Shown: positions 27,719 through 37,408 of the stretch, piece after piece | Layout of the letters: each line of letters opens with the position of its first letter | Position numbering within the stretch: the stretch's first letter is position 1 | Source: Oscillospiraceae bacterium Zagget12 | GTDB lineage: Bacteria > Bacillota > Clostridia > UBA1381 | DNA: 64,000 bases | Assembly: GCA_001941225.1 (NCBI GenBank) | Contig: MSHM01000040.1 | Span: forward strand, 17,796 to 81,795 | Direction of reading: 5' to 3' | The notes under the pieces: generated by a model | The model's database searches: none | The model's input: the letters and a program-made list of their open reading frames with translations, nothing else | Told to the model about the DNA's origin: nothing | Program-made: the position numbers and the translations under genes

Positions 27719-29617
27719 ATGTCAATAACTAAGATGAAAGCCGTGACAATATCCGGTCAGATAACCGAGTTTGACACTATCGTGGAAAAGTATGTATACG
27801 GCAGAGATATTCATCTGGAAAATGCTATGTCTGTTATTACCAACAGAGGCAGGCTTGAAAGCTTTGAGGACAATAACGAGTATGATATGATTGCCAAAAA
27901 CGCACAGAGCATTATAAAGCTGGCAAATTATACCGTCAAGGATAAAATAACCGCGCCGGAAACGACAACGCTTAAGGAAATGCGGGATTTTCTTGATGAT
28001 ATAAATATTCATATAGAGGCGGAAACAAAGCAGGACGAGGAGCTTACGGAAAAAATCAACGCGAACGACGCGGCGATAGCACAGCTCGATTTGATGCAGT
28101 CGGTTGAGGTGGACTTGTCGAGAATTTTGAATTTTGAATTTATCCGCTGCAAATTCGGGCATATTCCGAAGGCGGGATATAAAACGCTTGTAACGTATCT
28201 TGACGACCTCGAAACCTTTTTTGTAAAAACGGCGGAGGACGCCACCGACGTATGGGGATTTTATTTCGCGCCGCTTTTAAAGGAAAGGAAAATCGAGGAG
28301 GTTTTCAACTCGCTTTATTTTGAGCCTGTCGATATTTCGCGGGAATATGTCGGCACTCCGTATGAGATAAAGCAGTCGCTTGAAAAGCAAAATCGGGAGC
28401 TTAGAGCGCAAATTGAGGAAAACAGCAAAAAAACCGCCGATATGCTCTCAAGCATAGCCGATAAAATTTGCGGCATATATAATCTTGCCCGAAAGAGGCA
28501 TCAATTCGCCGAGGTAAGACGAAACGCGATACACGGAGATATGTTCTTCTATGTGGTCGGTTGGATGGACGAAAAGAGCGCCAAGGCGCTTGAAAAGGAA
28601 ATCACCGCGTCCGGCGATACGGTGATGTTCTATATGGAAAATCCCGAAACCGTCAGAAACATACAGCCGCCGACCAAGCTCAAGAACAATCCGGTGTTCA
28701 AGCCGTTTGAAATGTTCGTAAAAATGTACGGACTTCCGAGCTATAACGAAATCGACCCGACCGGAATACTGGCGGTAACGTACATTTTGTTTTTCGGTAT
28801 AATGTTCGGCGACGTCGGACAGAGCCTTGTGCTCGCCATACTGGGCTTTATAGTATACAAGGTAAGAAAGTGGGACCTTGCCGGAATAGTCGGCTGGGTT
28901 GGACTTTCCGGTACCGTGTTCGGATTTGTGTACGGCAGCTTTTTCGGTGACGAGGAAATAATTCCCGCCCTGTTCCATACGCCGTCGCTTAATCCTATGA
29001 ATCAGATAGCGCTGATGCTCGGCGGCACAATCGCGATGGGTGTTATTATAATTATATTCGGTATGGTACTGAATATTATAAATTCCGTAAAGAGCCGTGA
29101 CAAGGGCGAGGCTCTCTTCGGGCATAACGGCGCGGCGGGACTTGTGTTCTATTTAAGCGTGCTGCTGCTTGTCGGAAATATGTTCCTGTCATGGGGAATA
29201 CCGAATTTTGTATTTGTAACGCTTATAGTGATAGCACTGCTCGCAATGTACTTATGCGAGCCGCTCGGAAAGCTTGTAAACGGCAAAAAGAACTGGCTGC
29301 CGAAATCCGGTATGTTCTTTGTGGAAAATCTGTTTGAAATGTTCGAGGTTGTTTTGAGCTTTTTCACAAACACAATCTCGTTCCTGAGAATAGGCGCGTT
29401 CGCCATAGTCCACGTCGGTATGATGATGGTTGTGGCGATATTGTCCCAGGGCGGCGGAGTAGGCGGAGTCATCGTGCAGATAATCGGCAATGCGCTGGTT
29501 ATGGTGCTTGAGGGACTTATCGTCGGAATACAGGTTCTGCGTCTTGAATATTACGAAATGTTCTCAAGATACTTTACCGGCCGCGGCAGGGAATTTACAT
29601 CATTGAAGGATAAATAA
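27719..29617 (+). CDS. ntpI: V/A-type ATPase subunit I (membrane stator, a-subunit)
   Basis: Large stator subunit forming the ion half-channels. The product is 632 aa. Residues 1-330 are soluble, helical and coiled; residues from about 345 to 630 hold some seven or eight membrane spans. Conserved pieces include PVFKPFEMFVKMYGLPSYNEIDPT, FFGIMFGDVGQ, SFLRIGAFAIVH with the channel arginine, and the C-terminal LRLEYYEMFSRYFTGRGREF. AGAGGAGGG precedes the ATG. Confidence 0.94.
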   Translation: MSITKMKAVTISGQITEFDTIVEKYVYGRDIHLENAMSVITNRGRLESFEDNNEYDMIAKNAQSIIKLANYTVKDKITAPETTTLKEMRDFLDDINIHIEAETKQDEELTEKINANDAAIAQLDLMQSVEVDLSRILNFEFIRCKFGHIPKAGYKTLVTYLDDLETFFVKTAEDATDVWGFYFAPLLKERKIEEVFNSLYFEPVDISREYVGTPYEIKQSLEKQNRELRAQIEENSKKTADMLSSIADKICGIYNLARKRHQFAEVRRNAIHGDMFFYVVGWMDEKSAKALEKEITASGDTVMFYMENPETVRNIQPPTKLKNNPVFKPFEMFVKMYGLPSYNEIDPTGILAVTYILFFGIMFGDVGQSLVLAILGFIVYKVRKWDLAGIVGWVGLSGTVFGFVYGSFFGDEEIIPALFHTPSLNPMNQIALMLGGTIAMGVIIIIFGMVLNIINSVKSRDKGEALFGHNGAAGLVFYLSVLLLVGNMFLSWGIPNFVFVTLIVIALLAMYLCEPLGKLVNGKKNWLPKSGMFFVENLFEMFEVVLSFFTNTISFLRIGAFAIVHVGMMMVVAILSQGGGVGGVIVQIIGNALVMVLEGLIVGIQVLRLEYYEMFSRYFTGRGREFTSLKDK

Positions 29618-29642
29618 AAATGTATTATTGGAGGTAATCAAA

Positions 29643-30059
29643 ATGTTAATGAAAATATTATTCGCCTTAATCGCACTTACAGTTATAGTACCCGTAGTAT
29701 TATACTACAAGACAGGCAAGAGAAAGGGCAAGGAATGTCTTTTGATGAACGCGATTTCATTCTTTTCCGTTCTCGGCGTCGCGGTGATTTGCACGCTCGG
29801 CGGCGGAGTTACCGCTCTTGCGGCAGGTGAAACGGCAGGTCTTACGGTAGGCGAGGGACTTAAGTTTATCGGCGCGGCTCTTTCAACGGGACTGAGCGGC
29901 GTCGGCGGCGGTATCGCCGTTGCGTCTGCGGCATCGGCTGCTATCGGCGCGATGAGCGAAAACGAGAAAATTATGGGTAAAACGCTTATATTCGTTGCTC
30001 TTGCCGAGGGTATCGCTCTTTACGGTCTTGTAATTTCTATACTTATCCTTAATAGCTGA
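29643..30059 (+). CDS. ntpK: V/A-type ATPase subunit K (rotor c-ring)
   Basis: Proteolipid that forms the membrane rotor. The 138-aa product has four hydrophobic helices in two hairpins. The ion-binding Glu is in the last helix (FVALAEGIALYG); the first hairpin carries no equivalent acidic residue, so the ring has one site per four helices, as in other V-type K subunits. Whether Na+ or H+ is used cannot be settled from this alone. A TTG upstream at 29628 overlaps the GGAGGT site, so the ATG at 29643 is the start. Confidence 0.9.
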   Translation: MLMKILFALIALTVIVPVVLYYKTGKRKGKECLLMNAISFFSVLGVAVICTLGGGVTALAAGETAGLTVGEGLKFIGAALSTGLSGVGGGIAVASAASAAIGAMSENEKIMGKTLIFVALAEGIALYGLVISILILNS

Positions 30060-30090
30060 CAAAAATCAGCCCGAAAGGAATGACGGTTTT

Positions 30091-30399
30091 ATGAAAATGT
30101 ATTTAATCAGCGATAACATAGACACGCAAATCGGTATGCGACTTGTCGGTATTGAGGGCTGCGTCGCGCACGACGCCCAAACAATTACCGAGGAAATAAA
30201 AAAGGCTGTCGAGGACCCCGAGCTGGGTATTCTGATATTCACGGAAAAGGCGGCTGCAATGGTAAAGGACTATCTTAATAATCTGAAAATCACGCTGCAT
30301 ACTCCGCTGATAATAGAGATACCCGACCGTCACGGAAGTCGTGATATTGCCGGCAGTATCAACAGTATGGTTCAGGAGTCTATCGGCTTAAAGCTGTAA
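30091..30399 (+). CDS. V/A-type ATPase subunit F (central rotor axle)
   Basis: A 102-aa protein with the Rossmann-like pattern of subunit F: MKMYLISDNIDTQIGMRLVGI at the start, ELGILIFTEKAA in the middle and the PLIIEIPD segment near the C-terminus. It binds subunit D in the rotating axle and tunes ATP hydrolysis. AAAGGA lies 12 bp upstream. Identity is supported by order between K and E. Confidence 0.88.
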   Translation: MKMYLISDNIDTQIGMRLVGIEGCVAHDAQTITEEIKKAVEDPELGILIFTEKAAAMVKDYLNNLKITLHTPLIIEIPDRHGSRDIAGSINSMVQESIGLKL

Positions 30400-30416
30400 T
30401 TGGGAGGTAAAAAATT

Positions 30417-31025
30417 GTGGACAGCAATAATTTAACGGAAAAACTGAATAATTTTACATCTCTTGTGCTTAAGGACGCTCAGGATAAACGCGATAAATTG
30501 CTTGATAATGTGCAGAGAGAGTATTCGGAAAGGCTTGACGCAAAGGAAAACGAGTATTTGCAGGACGCGTATGAGCATATACAGCAAAATATTCAGGATT
30601 CGCAGAAGGACGCGAATGAGCGAGTTCTTCATGCGGAGCTTGATGCAAAGAAAAAGCTTATATTAAGACGCGAGGAAATTATAAACGAAGTAATGAAAGC
30701 GTCGAGCGAAAAATTGGTTGAATTTATAAAAAGCGGCGAGTATGAGGAATGGCTGCTTTCAAAAATCGAAAAGGCATTGTTCGAGGTGGGAAAGGGAGCA
30801 AAAACCATTTATATCTCCTCCGACGACATTAAGCTTAAGGGAAAAATAGAACAAATTCCGGAAACGTCAAGGCTGACGGTTGAGGCATCGCCGGAGCGCG
30901 ACTTTATCGGCGGCGCGAAGGTGCTGAACACGGACAGAAAGGTTTCCGTGGACTATTCGTTCAAGGAAATGCTTTCGGAGCAGAAACAGAAATTCCTGCA
31001 AACGAGCGGGTTGGCGCTCAGCTAA
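30417..31025 (+). CDS. ntpE: V/A-type ATPase subunit E (peripheral stalk)
   Basis: A 202-aa protein with a long charged N-terminal helix (about residues 1-95, many K, E, D, Q) and a globular C-terminal domain, the layout of stalk subunit E, which dimerises with G/H. It uses a GTG start 9 bp after GGGAGGT. Sequence conservation in this family is low, so the assignment depends partly on operon position. Confidence 0.85.
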   Translation: MDSNNLTEKLNNFTSLVLKDAQDKRDKLLDNVQREYSERLDAKENEYLQDAYEHIQQNIQDSQKDANERVLHAELDAKKKLILRREEIINEVMKASSEKLVEFIKSGEYEEWLLSKIEKALFEVGKGAKTIYISSDDIKLKGKIEQIPETSRLTVEASPERDFIGGAKVLNTDRKVSVDYSFKEMLSEQKQKFLQTSGLALS

Positions 31026-31049
31026 GACAAATGAAAGGGATGAGTTTAG

Positions 31050-32822
31050 ATGGATAATACAGAAGGTCAGATATTCGGTATAAACGGTCCGGTTGTAAAG
31101 GTAAAGGGTTCGGATTCCTTTGAAATGCAGGAAATGGTATACGTCGGCGACGAGGAGCTTATCGGCGAGGTAATCGGCGTAACCTCCGATACCACCGTTG
31201 TTCAGGTTTACGAGGAAACAACGGGACTTAAAAAGGGTGAAAAGGTTGTCGGCACGGGCGGACCGCTGTCAATAACGCTTGCTCCGGGCATACTTTCCGA
31301 TATTTTCGACGGTATCGAAAGACCGCTTAAGGAAATAAGAGGCATTTCCGGCTCATTTATAGAGCGCGGAGTAAAGGTTAATAATATTGACGAAGAAAAG
31401 AAATGGAAAGTGCAATTTAAGATGAGCGCCGGCGACTACGTCACCGCAGGCGACGTTATAGGCGTGACGCAGGAAACAAGCCTTATCGAGCATAGAATAA
31501 TGATTCCGCCGAATGTAAAGGGCAAGCTCGACTGGATTGCTCCGGACGGCGATTATACCATAGCGGACGTGATTGCAAAGGTAAAGTACGATGACGAGAT
31601 TATCGACATCACAATGAAACAGAGGTGGCCGATAAAGCAGGCAAGACCGTATTCAAAGCGTCAGCCTATTTCAAAGCCGCTTGTGACCGGTCAGAGAGTT
31701 ATGGACGCGATGTTTCCGCTGGCAAAGGGCGGCACCGCGGCTATTCCGGGCGGATTCGGAACGGGAAAGACTATGAATCAGCATCAGCTTGCGAAGTGGT
31801 GTGACGCCGATATTATAGTATATATCGGCTGCGGAGAGCGCGGCAACGAAATGACGCAGGTTCTTGACGAATTTTCGGAGCTTATCGACCCGAAATCAAA
31901 CAGACCCCTGCTTGACAGAACGGTACTTATAGCAAACACCTCAAATATGCCGGTTGCGGCGCGTGAGGCGAGCATATACACGGGCGTGACCATAGCGGAA
32001 TATTACCGCGATATGGGTTACGACGTGGCTCTTATGGCGGACTCGACATCGCGTTGGGCGGAGGCGCTGCGTGAAATATCGGGACGTCTTGAGGAAATGC
32101 CCGCGGAGGAGGGCTTTCCGGCTTATCTTGCGTCAAGACTTTCGGCGTTTTACGAAAGAGCGGGTTATGTGACAAATCTTAACGGAACGGAGGGCTCCGT
32201 TTCTATTATAGGCGCGGTATCACCGCAGGGCGGCGACTTTTCTGAGCCGGTAACGCAGAATACAAAGCGTTTTATCCGCTGTTTCTGGGCGCTTGATAAG
32301 TCCCTTGCTTACGCGCGCCATTATCCGGCTATACAGTGGCTCAACAGCTACAGCGAGTATATAGACGACCTCACCGACTGGTACGCGAAGAATGTATCTC
32401 ACGATTTTATCGCCAAGAGAAATAAGATTATGGCGATATTGCAGGAGGAATCGAGCCTTATGGAGATAGTTAAGCTTATCGGCGCGGACGTTCTTCCGGA
32501 CAGTCAGAAGGCGACTCTTGAGGTTGCGAGAATAATCAGAGTGGGATTTTTGCAGCAAAACGCGTTCCACGCGGACGACACATATGTTCCTCTTGAAAAA
32601 CAGAATAAAATGATGGATATAATACTTCTGTTTGACAAGAGAATAAGGGAATGTGTCGAAAAGGGCATAGTGCTTTCAAAGGTAAGCGAAAGCGGAATTG
32701 CCGATGATATAATAAGAATTAAGTACAGCATAGGAAACGAGAACATAGACGCTCCGTTCCACGAGCTTGCAAGAAAAATCAATGAAACATTTGATAATTT
32801 GGTATACAATCACGAGAGCTAA
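31050..32822 (+). CDS. ntpA: V/A-type ATPase catalytic subunit A
   Basis: Nucleotide-hydrolysing subunit of the soluble head, 590 aa. The P-loop is GGFGTGKT starting at residue 234, followed by the catalytic-glutamate region YIGCGERGNEM and the Walker B region ALMADSTSRWAEALREISGRLEEMPAEEGFPAYL. The non-homologous insertion typical of A subunits (about 115-190) is present, which separates it from F-type beta. RBS AAAGGGATGAG. Followed 16 bp later by subunit B. Confidence 0.97.
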   Translation: MDNTEGQIFGINGPVVKVKGSDSFEMQEMVYVGDEELIGEVIGVTSDTTVVQVYEETTGLKKGEKVVGTGGPLSITLAPGILSDIFDGIERPLKEIRGISGSFIERGVKVNNIDEEKKWKVQFKMSAGDYVTAGDVIGVTQETSLIEHRIMIPPNVKGKLDWIAPDGDYTIADVIAKVKYDDEIIDITMKQRWPIKQARPYSKRQPISKPLVTGQRVMDAMFPLAKGGTAAIPGGFGTGKTMNQHQLAKWCDADIIVYIGCGERGNEMTQVLDEFSELIDPKSNRPLLDRTVLIANTSNMPVAAREASIYTGVTIAEYYRDMGYDVALMADSTSRWAEALREISGRLEEMPAEEGFPAYLASRLSAFYERAGYVTNLNGTEGSVSIIGAVSPQGGDFSEPVTQNTKRFIRCFWALDKSLAYARHYPAIQWLNSYSEYIDDLTDWYAKNVSHDFIAKRNKIMAILQEESSLMEIVKLIGADVLPDSQKATLEVARIIRVGFLQQNAFHADDTYVPLEKQNKMMDIILLFDKRIRECVEKGIVLSKVSESGIADDIIRIKYSIGNENIDAPFHELARKINETFDNLVYNHES

Positions 32823-32838
32823 AGGAGATGGATAAAAT

Positions 32839-34227
32839 ATGGCAATAGAATATATGGGTCTTAATAATATTCAGGGTCCTTTGGCGGTTATAGACGGAGT
32901 AAGCGACGCCTTTTATGAGGAAATGGTAACGGTTACTCTTGACGACGGCACTAAAAGAATAGGACGCGTTATTGAGATAGCGGGCGACAAGGCGGTTATA
33001 CAGGTATTTGAGGGCACATCGAACCTGTCGCTTACCAATACAAAAACAAAATTTATGGGAGAGCCTATGCGTCTGCCGCTTTCAAAGGAAATGCTGGGCA
33101 GAACGCTTGACGGCGTGGGCAGACCTATAGACGGACTGGGCGAATACTTCGCGGACGAGGTGTGCGATGTAAACGGTCAGCCGATAAATCCTGTTTCGAG
33201 AGAGTATCCGAACAACTTTATTCAAACGGGAATTTCATCAATCGACTGCCTTGCGACGCTTATCAGAGGACAAAAGCTGCCAATCTTTTCCGGCGACGGT
33301 ATGCCGCATGATGATTTGGCGGTGCAGATTGCGCGTCAGGCTAAGGTGGTTGACGCCGATGATGAAAACGGCGATAAATTCGCGATAGTATTCGCGGCGA
33401 TGGGAGTTAAGCATGACGTCGCGAATTATTTCAAAAAATCCTTCGAGGAGAGCGGAGTTTTGGGAAAGGTTGTAATGTTCCTGAATCTTTCAAACGACCC
33501 TGTCGTGGAAAGAATTATCACTCCCCGCTGCGCGCTTACAGCCGCTGAATATCTCGCGTTTAAGCATAATATGCACGTTCTTGTAATACTTACCGATATG
33601 ACGTCCTACGCGGAGGCACTGCGCGAGGTTTCGTCGTCAAAGGGCGAAATCCCGTCAAGAAAGGGATTCCCGGGCTATTTGTATTCCGACCTTGCGTCGC
33701 TGTATGAGCGCGCGGGCATTATAAAGGACGCGAAAGGCTCCGTTACGCAGGTGCCTATACTTACGATGCCGAATGATGATATTACGCACCCCGTCCCCGA
33801 CCTTACCGGATATATCACGGAGGGACAGATTGTTTTGGGCAGAGATTTGCACTTGAAGGGCGTTTATCCGCCGGTGTCGATTCTGCCGTCGCTGTCGCGT
33901 CTGATGAAGGACGGCATAGGCAAGGGCTTTACAAGGGAGGATCATCCGGATTTGTCAAATCAGCTTTTCGCGGCGTACTCAAAGGTTGAGGATGCGAAGA
34001 GCCTTGCATCCGTCATAGGCGAGGATGAGCTTTCCGATATGGATAAGAAATATATCGCGTTCGGCAGAGCCTTTGACGAGAAATTCCTTTCGCAGGGTAA
34101 AAACGAAAACAGAAGTATCGAGGAAACTCTCGATCTCGGCTGGCAGCTTTTGGGTATGCTGCCTAAGAGCGAGCTTGACAGAGTGAGCGACGAGATGCTT
34201 GAAAAGTATTATAAACCGGCGGAGTAA
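32839..34227 (+). CDS. ntpB: V/A-type ATPase regulatory subunit B
   Basis: Non-catalytic head subunit alternating with A, 462 aa. It contains the family segments [31 protein letters not shown] in place of a true P-loop, [37 protein letters not shown], and the C-terminal [15 protein letters not shown]. Its Arg residues complete the catalytic pocket of neighbouring A. AAAGGAGATG precedes the start. Confidence 0.97.
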   Translation: MAIEYMGLNNIQGPLAVIDGVSDAFYEEMVTVTLDDGTKRIGRVIEIAGDKAVIQVFEGTSNLSLTNTKTKFMGEPMRLPLSKEMLGRTLDGVGRPIDGLGEYFADEVCDVNGQPINPVSREYPNNFIQTGISSIDCLATLIRGQKLPIFSGDGMPHDDLAVQIARQAKVVDADDENGDKFAIVFAAMGVKHDVANYFKKSFEESGVLGKVVMFLNLSNDPVVERIITPRCALTAAEYLAFKHNMHVLVILTDMTSYAEALREVSSSKGEIPSRKGFPGYLYSDLASLYERAGIIKDAKGSVTQVPILTMPNDDITHPVPDLTGYITEGQIVLGRDLHLKGVYPPVSILPSLSRLMKDGIGKGFTREDHPDLSNQLFAAYSKVEDAKSLASVIGEDELSDMDKKYIAFGRAFDEKFLSQGKNENRSIEETLDLGWQLLGMLPKSELDRVSDEMLEKYYKPAE

Positions 34228-34269
34228 ACAAACGCGCGTTTGAATATTAAAAGAAAGGATATGATTGAT

Positions 34270-34899
34270 ATGCAGAAAAACTTAGCGCCTACCAAAGGAA
34301 ATCTGATGATGGCAAAAAACACGCTGCGTCTTTCCAAACAGGGCTATGAAATGCTTGATAAAAAAAGAAATATCCTTATAAGAGAAATGATGCTTTTGAT
34401 AGAGGAGGCAAAGGAGGTCGAGGCGCAAATCGAGGAAACCTTTGCCGCGGCGTATAAGGCGCTTGAATCGGCAAACGTAATTATGGGAGTAAACGCCGTT
34501 CAGAGTCTTGCGCGCTCCGCCGTGATTGAGGAAAGCATAAGGATAGATTTACGCAGCGTTATGGGCGTTGAAATTCCGGTTGTCAAAGCCGATAAGCCGG
34601 AGGGCAGACCCGCTTACGCGTTTCGCGGCACCTCGGCGGCTCTTGACGAGGCAAGCGTAAAATTCAATGAAGTAAAGGTGATGACAATACGCCTTACCGA
34701 AATTGAAAACGCCGTATACCGTTTGGCAATGAATATCAAAAAGACGCAGAAAAGAGCGAACGCTCTTGAAAATATCACTATACCTCTTTATGAGAGCTTG
34801 GCAAAGGATATTCAAAACGCCCTTGAGGAAAAGGAGCGCGAAGAACACACAAGGCTGAAAATCATAAAGAGAACAAAAGAAAACGAAACCGCACAATAG
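34270..34899 (+). CDS. ntpD: V/A-type ATPase subunit D (central rotor shaft)
   Basis: Long coiled-coil shaft that turns inside the A3B3 head, 209 aa. The conserved N-terminus LAPTKGNLMMAKNTLRL and the C-terminal RANALENITIPLYE motif identify it. AAAGGA (34254-34259) is 10 bp from the ATG at 34270; the ATG at 34261 is too close and a TTG at 34240 lacks a site. Last gene of the operon, followed at once by a strong terminator. Confidence 0.94.
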   Translation: MQKNLAPTKGNLMMAKNTLRLSKQGYEMLDKKRNILIREMMLLIEEAKEVEAQIEETFAAAYKALESANVIMGVNAVQSLARSAVIEESIRIDLRSVMGVEIPVVKADKPEGRPAYAFRGTSAALDEASVKFNEVKVMTIRLTEIENAVYRLAMNIKKTQKRANALENITIPLYESLAKDIQNALEEKEREEHTRLKIIKRTKENETAQ

Positions 34900-34907
34900 G
34901 GACACTA

Positions 34908-34938
34908 AAAAGGGACACTAAATTTTAGTGTCCCTTTT
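34908..34938. terminator. Bidirectional intrinsic terminator
   Basis: AAAAGGGACACTAA / TTAGTGTCCCTTTT forms a 14-bp stem with a three-base loop and runs of T on both strands. It ends the ATPase operon on the plus strand and the DUF-type membrane protein gene on the minus strand. GGGACACTAAAA is also repeated directly just before it (34899-34910), an imperfect duplication of the arm. Confidence 0.88.
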
Positions 34939-34940
34939 GC

Positions 34941-35438
34941 TTAGGCAAATAATTGTTTTAAAATACCGAATGACAGCAGCGACATAACAAGTCCGGCAGT
35001 TAAAACACCGAGGAAAACCACAAAAAAGGATTTTTTCGGCTTTAGTCCCAACAGCACGGAAAGCAGAGTTCCCGTCCACGCGCCGGTGCCCGGAAGAGGT
35101 ATCGCGACGAAGAGAAACAGTCCGAAGTATCCGTATTTCTCTATTTGGGCGGATTTTGAAAGCGCCTTTTTCTCAATCCATTCGGGAATTTTATGCAGAC
35201 GCGTCTTTTTAAGCCACGAAAAAATTTTCTTTATAAACAGCAGTATAAACGGTATCGGCAGCATATTGCCGATTACCGCGGCTATATATGTGGGCAAGAA
35301 ATCCATTTGCAGAATACCCGCCGCCAAAATACTTCCTCTAAGCTCCAGTATCGGAATCATTGACACCAAAAATACAATAAATTCCTTTGATATTTTTCCG
35401 CTCAGCGCGGCTACGATTGATTGTACAACAGAACTCAT
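34941..35438 (-). CDS. Small multidrug-export-like membrane protein (COG2426)
   Basis: A 165-aa integral membrane protein with four or five hydrophobic segments. Features of the family are SMIPILELRGSILAAGI near the N-terminus and AIPLPGTGAWTGTLLSVLLG in the second half, a re-entrant-type motif recalling DedA proteins. The family is named for small multidrug export, but substrates are not established. It has its own promoter and converges on the ATPase operon. Confidence 0.75.
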   Translation of the reverse strand: MSSVVQSIVAALSGKISKEFIVFLVSMIPILELRGSILAAGILQMDFLPTYIAAVIGNMLPIPFILLFIKKIFSWLKKTRLHKIPEWIEKKALSKSAQIEKYGYFGLFLFVAIPLPGTGAWTGTLLSVLLGLKPKKSFFVVFLGVLTAGLVMSLLSFGILKQLFA

Positions 35439-35470
35439 AAATTTTCTCCTTAAAATAAACTATGAAAATC

Positions 35471-35499
35471 ATTATATACTATATTAATCAAAAATGCAA
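35471..35499 (-). promoter_or_regulatory. Promoter of the COG2426-like gene
   Basis: Minus strand TTGCAT (35494-35499), 17 bp, TATAAT (35471-35476), about 33 bp before the start codon. Confidence 0.6.
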
Positions 35500-35526
35500 A
35501 TATTACATTTGAAAAATTCGCCGAAA

Positions 35527-36450
35527 TTATTCTGACAGCGGCGGCTCGGCGCTTTTCTCCACAATGTACGTCACGGCTGAGGGCAGCACGCGCACAACCG
35601 CGCTTGCGGGATCGCCGCCGTATTCTCCGTCGAGCGTCCATTTGATATTTTCATCGCAAATAAATTCAAATTCCGAGGATTTCGCTATCATATATCCGTC
35701 GCCGGAGGTTTGTCCTTTCATAAGTCCGGTCAAAACCGACTGAAATTCTATTATGTTTGTAGGACGCTTAAATATAAGCAGCTCAAAAAGTCCGTCGTTT
35801 AAGTCCACGTCCATAATTTTTCCGGCGCTGTGCATTCCCGCGACTGAGGTCGCGTTTAAGACTATGCACAAAAATACATCGTCCTCAATCAAGCCGCTGT
35901 CGTATTTGATTTTTACGTGATAGAACTGCAAATTCGGCAGGCGTTTTATTCCCTCCCATACGTAAGCAAGATGCCCGAGCGCGTTTTTTGTTTCCTGGGA
36001 GGTGTCATAGGACACGTCCGTAAACGCTCCGAACGCGGCGACATAGTTAAAGGTCTTGCCGTTAAACGTACCTATATCGCATTTAAACTCCTCGCCGTCC
36101 GCGGCTATCCGAGCCGCCTGAATCATATTTTTGGGCAGGTTAAGAGTCGAGGCAAAGTCGTTTGCCGTTCCTGCGGGAATATATCCGAGAGCCTTTCTGT
36201 CGCTCTCCTCAAAGCACATAATTCCATTTACAGCCTCGTTAAGCATACCGTCGCCGCCCGAAACAACAATCCTGTCATACTCGTTTCCGTTGCGCTTTAT
36301 ATACTCGTAGGCGTCAAGAGGCGCCTGCGTCGGACGGACGGTGACGTCATAACCCGATTTTGTGAAGATGTCGATAATTTCCGATAAATAATTCTTTATT
36401 TGTCCCTTGCCCGAATGAGGATTAAAAATAAAAAGTAATTTTTCAGTCAT
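35527..36450 (-). CDS. Diacylglycerol/lipid kinase (YegS/BmrU/DgkB family)
   Basis: ATP-dependent lipid kinase with a DAGK catalytic domain, 307 aa. FIFNPHSGKGQIKNYL, VVSGGDGMLNEAVNGIM (the GGDG nucleotide loop) and IPAGTANDFASTLNLP are the three defining motifs. It probably phosphorylates diacylglycerol released during cell envelope turnover, as DgkB does; the substrate is inferred. GGGAGG lies 9 bp before the ATG. Divergent from ruvX. Confidence 0.88.
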   Translation of the reverse strand: MTEKLLFIFNPHSGKGQIKNYLSEIIDIFTKSGYDVTVRPTQAPLDAYEYIKRNGNEYDRIVVSGGDGMLNEAVNGIMCFEESDRKALGYIPAGTANDFASTLNLPKNMIQAARIAADGEEFKCDIGTFNGKTFNYVAAFGAFTDVSYDTSQETKNALGHLAYVWEGIKRLPNLQFYHVKIKYDSGLIEDDVFLCIVLNATSVAGMHSAGKIMDVDLNDGLFELLIFKRPTNIIEFQSVLTGLMKGQTSGDGYMIAKSSEFEFICDENIKWTLDGEYGGDPASAVVRVLPSAVTYIVEKSAEPPLSE

Positions 36451-36478
36451 AATAAAAAACCTCCCTGCGCTTTATTAA

Positions 36479-36507
36479 ATTATACAATCTATCTCAAAAA
36501 TAGTCAA
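36479..36507 (-). promoter_or_regulatory. Promoter of the lipid kinase gene
   Basis: Minus strand TTGACT (36502-36507), 17 bp, TATAAT (36479-36484). It lies back to back with the ruvX promoter. Confidence 0.7.
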
Positions 36508-36515
36508 GAAAAGTC

Positions 36516-36544
36516 TTGCCTTTCCGCGAAAATCAATATATAAT
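36516..36544 (+). promoter_or_regulatory. Promoter of ruvX
   Basis: TTGCCT (36516-36521), 17 bp, TATAAT (36539-36544), 38 bp before the ruvX ATG. Confidence 0.6.
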
Positions 36545-36582
36545 AAATACATTGCTGCAAACACATTGAACGGAGGGGAAAT

Positions 36583-36996
36583 ATGAGGATACTCGGAATA
36601 GATTACGGCGACGCGCGCGTGGGCGTAGCCGTCAGCGATATGCTCGGCTTTACGGCGCAGGGAGTGCGTACAATAAAAAATCAAGGTATAAAAAAGCTTT
36701 TATCGGAGCTTAAAACGATAATTGACGAATACAATCCCGAAAAAATCGTAATCGGTCTGCCGAAAAATATGGACGGCAGCGAGGGATTCAGAGTGGACGC
36801 CACGCGCAAATTCGCGTCCGCGCTGAAAACGATATATAAGGGAGAAATCGTATTCTGGGACGAAAGACTTTCATCGGTAGGCGCGTCGAGATTTCTTAAC
36901 GAAACAAACACGCGCGGAAAAAAACGAAAAAATGTATTGGATACGGTGGCGGCGTGCATAATACTTGAAGGATATTTAAGCTCGCAAAAGAAATAG
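36583..36996 (+). CDS. ruvX: Putative pre-16S rRNA nuclease / RuvX (YqgF)
   Basis: RNase H-fold nuclease family involved in 16S rRNA 5' maturation and formerly called a Holliday junction resolvase. The product is 137 aa, normal length. The catalytic Asp is in LGIDYGDARVGVAVSD, the Glu in FWDERLSS and the last Asp in LDTVAACIILE. GGAGGGG lies about 7 bp before the ATG. Confidence 0.93.
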   Translation: MRILGIDYGDARVGVAVSDMLGFTAQGVRTIKNQGIKKLLSELKTIIDEYNPEKIVIGLPKNMDGSEGFRVDATRKFASALKTIYKGEIVFWDERLSSVGASRFLNETNTRGKKRKNVLDTVAACIILEGYLSSQKK

Positions 36997-36997
36997 A

Positions 36998-37026
36998 TTG
37001 ACTTTTTTCCCGCCATATATTACAAT
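36998..37026 (+). promoter_or_regulatory. Promoter of the DUF1292 gene
   Basis: TTGACT (36998-37003), 17 bp, TACAAT (37021-37026), 35 bp before the ATG. Confidence 0.65.
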
Positions 37027-37060
37027 ATAGATAAATCAAAACAGAAAGGAATATTTTATA

Positions 37061-37333
37061 ATGGAAAACAACATAATAATGTTAGAGGACGAACACGGCT
37101 GTATGATCGAATTTGAAACAATAGATGTTTTTGAATTTGAGGGAGTCACATACTTCGCGCTGCTTGAGGTACTGCCCGAGGGTCAGGAAAGCGACGAGGT
37201 GCTTATAATGCAGGTTGAGGGCGACATTGAAAGCGAGGAGGCTGAGCTTGTAATGGTTGACGATGAGGCGCAGCTTGAGGCGGCGTTTAACGAGTTCCTC
37301 AGACGTGACGAGGAAATGGCTGAAGAAGAATAA
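37061..37333 (+). CDS. DUF1292 family protein (YrzB-like)
   Basis: A 90-aa, very acidic protein of unknown function. In Firmicutes this family (YrzB) usually sits beside ruvX/yrrK, as here, where it follows with a 64-bp gap and its own promoter. The N-terminal two thirds are predicted beta strands (EDEHGCMIEFETIDVFEFEGVTYFALLEVLP), and the C-terminus is a Glu/Asp-rich helix. Confidence 0.82.
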   Translation: MENNIIMLEDEHGCMIEFETIDVFEFEGVTYFALLEVLPEGQESDEVLIMQVEGDIESEEAELVMVDDEAQLEAAFNEFLRRDEEMAEEE

Positions 37334-37373
37334 TTCAATGTAAAAAAATTTTTATAAAAACTTATTTTACCTA

Positions 37374-37402
37374 TTGAAATTTTCTTTGAAATATGCTATT
37401 AT
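37374..37402 (+). promoter_or_regulatory. Promoter of the 6S-like RNA
   Basis: TTGAAA (37374-37379), 17 bp, TATTAT (37397-37402) with an extended TG at 37394-37395. There is no plausible ORF or ribosome binding site for the next 340 bp, which points to a non-coding transcript starting near 37409. Confidence 0.6.
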
Positions 37403-37408
37403 AAATAT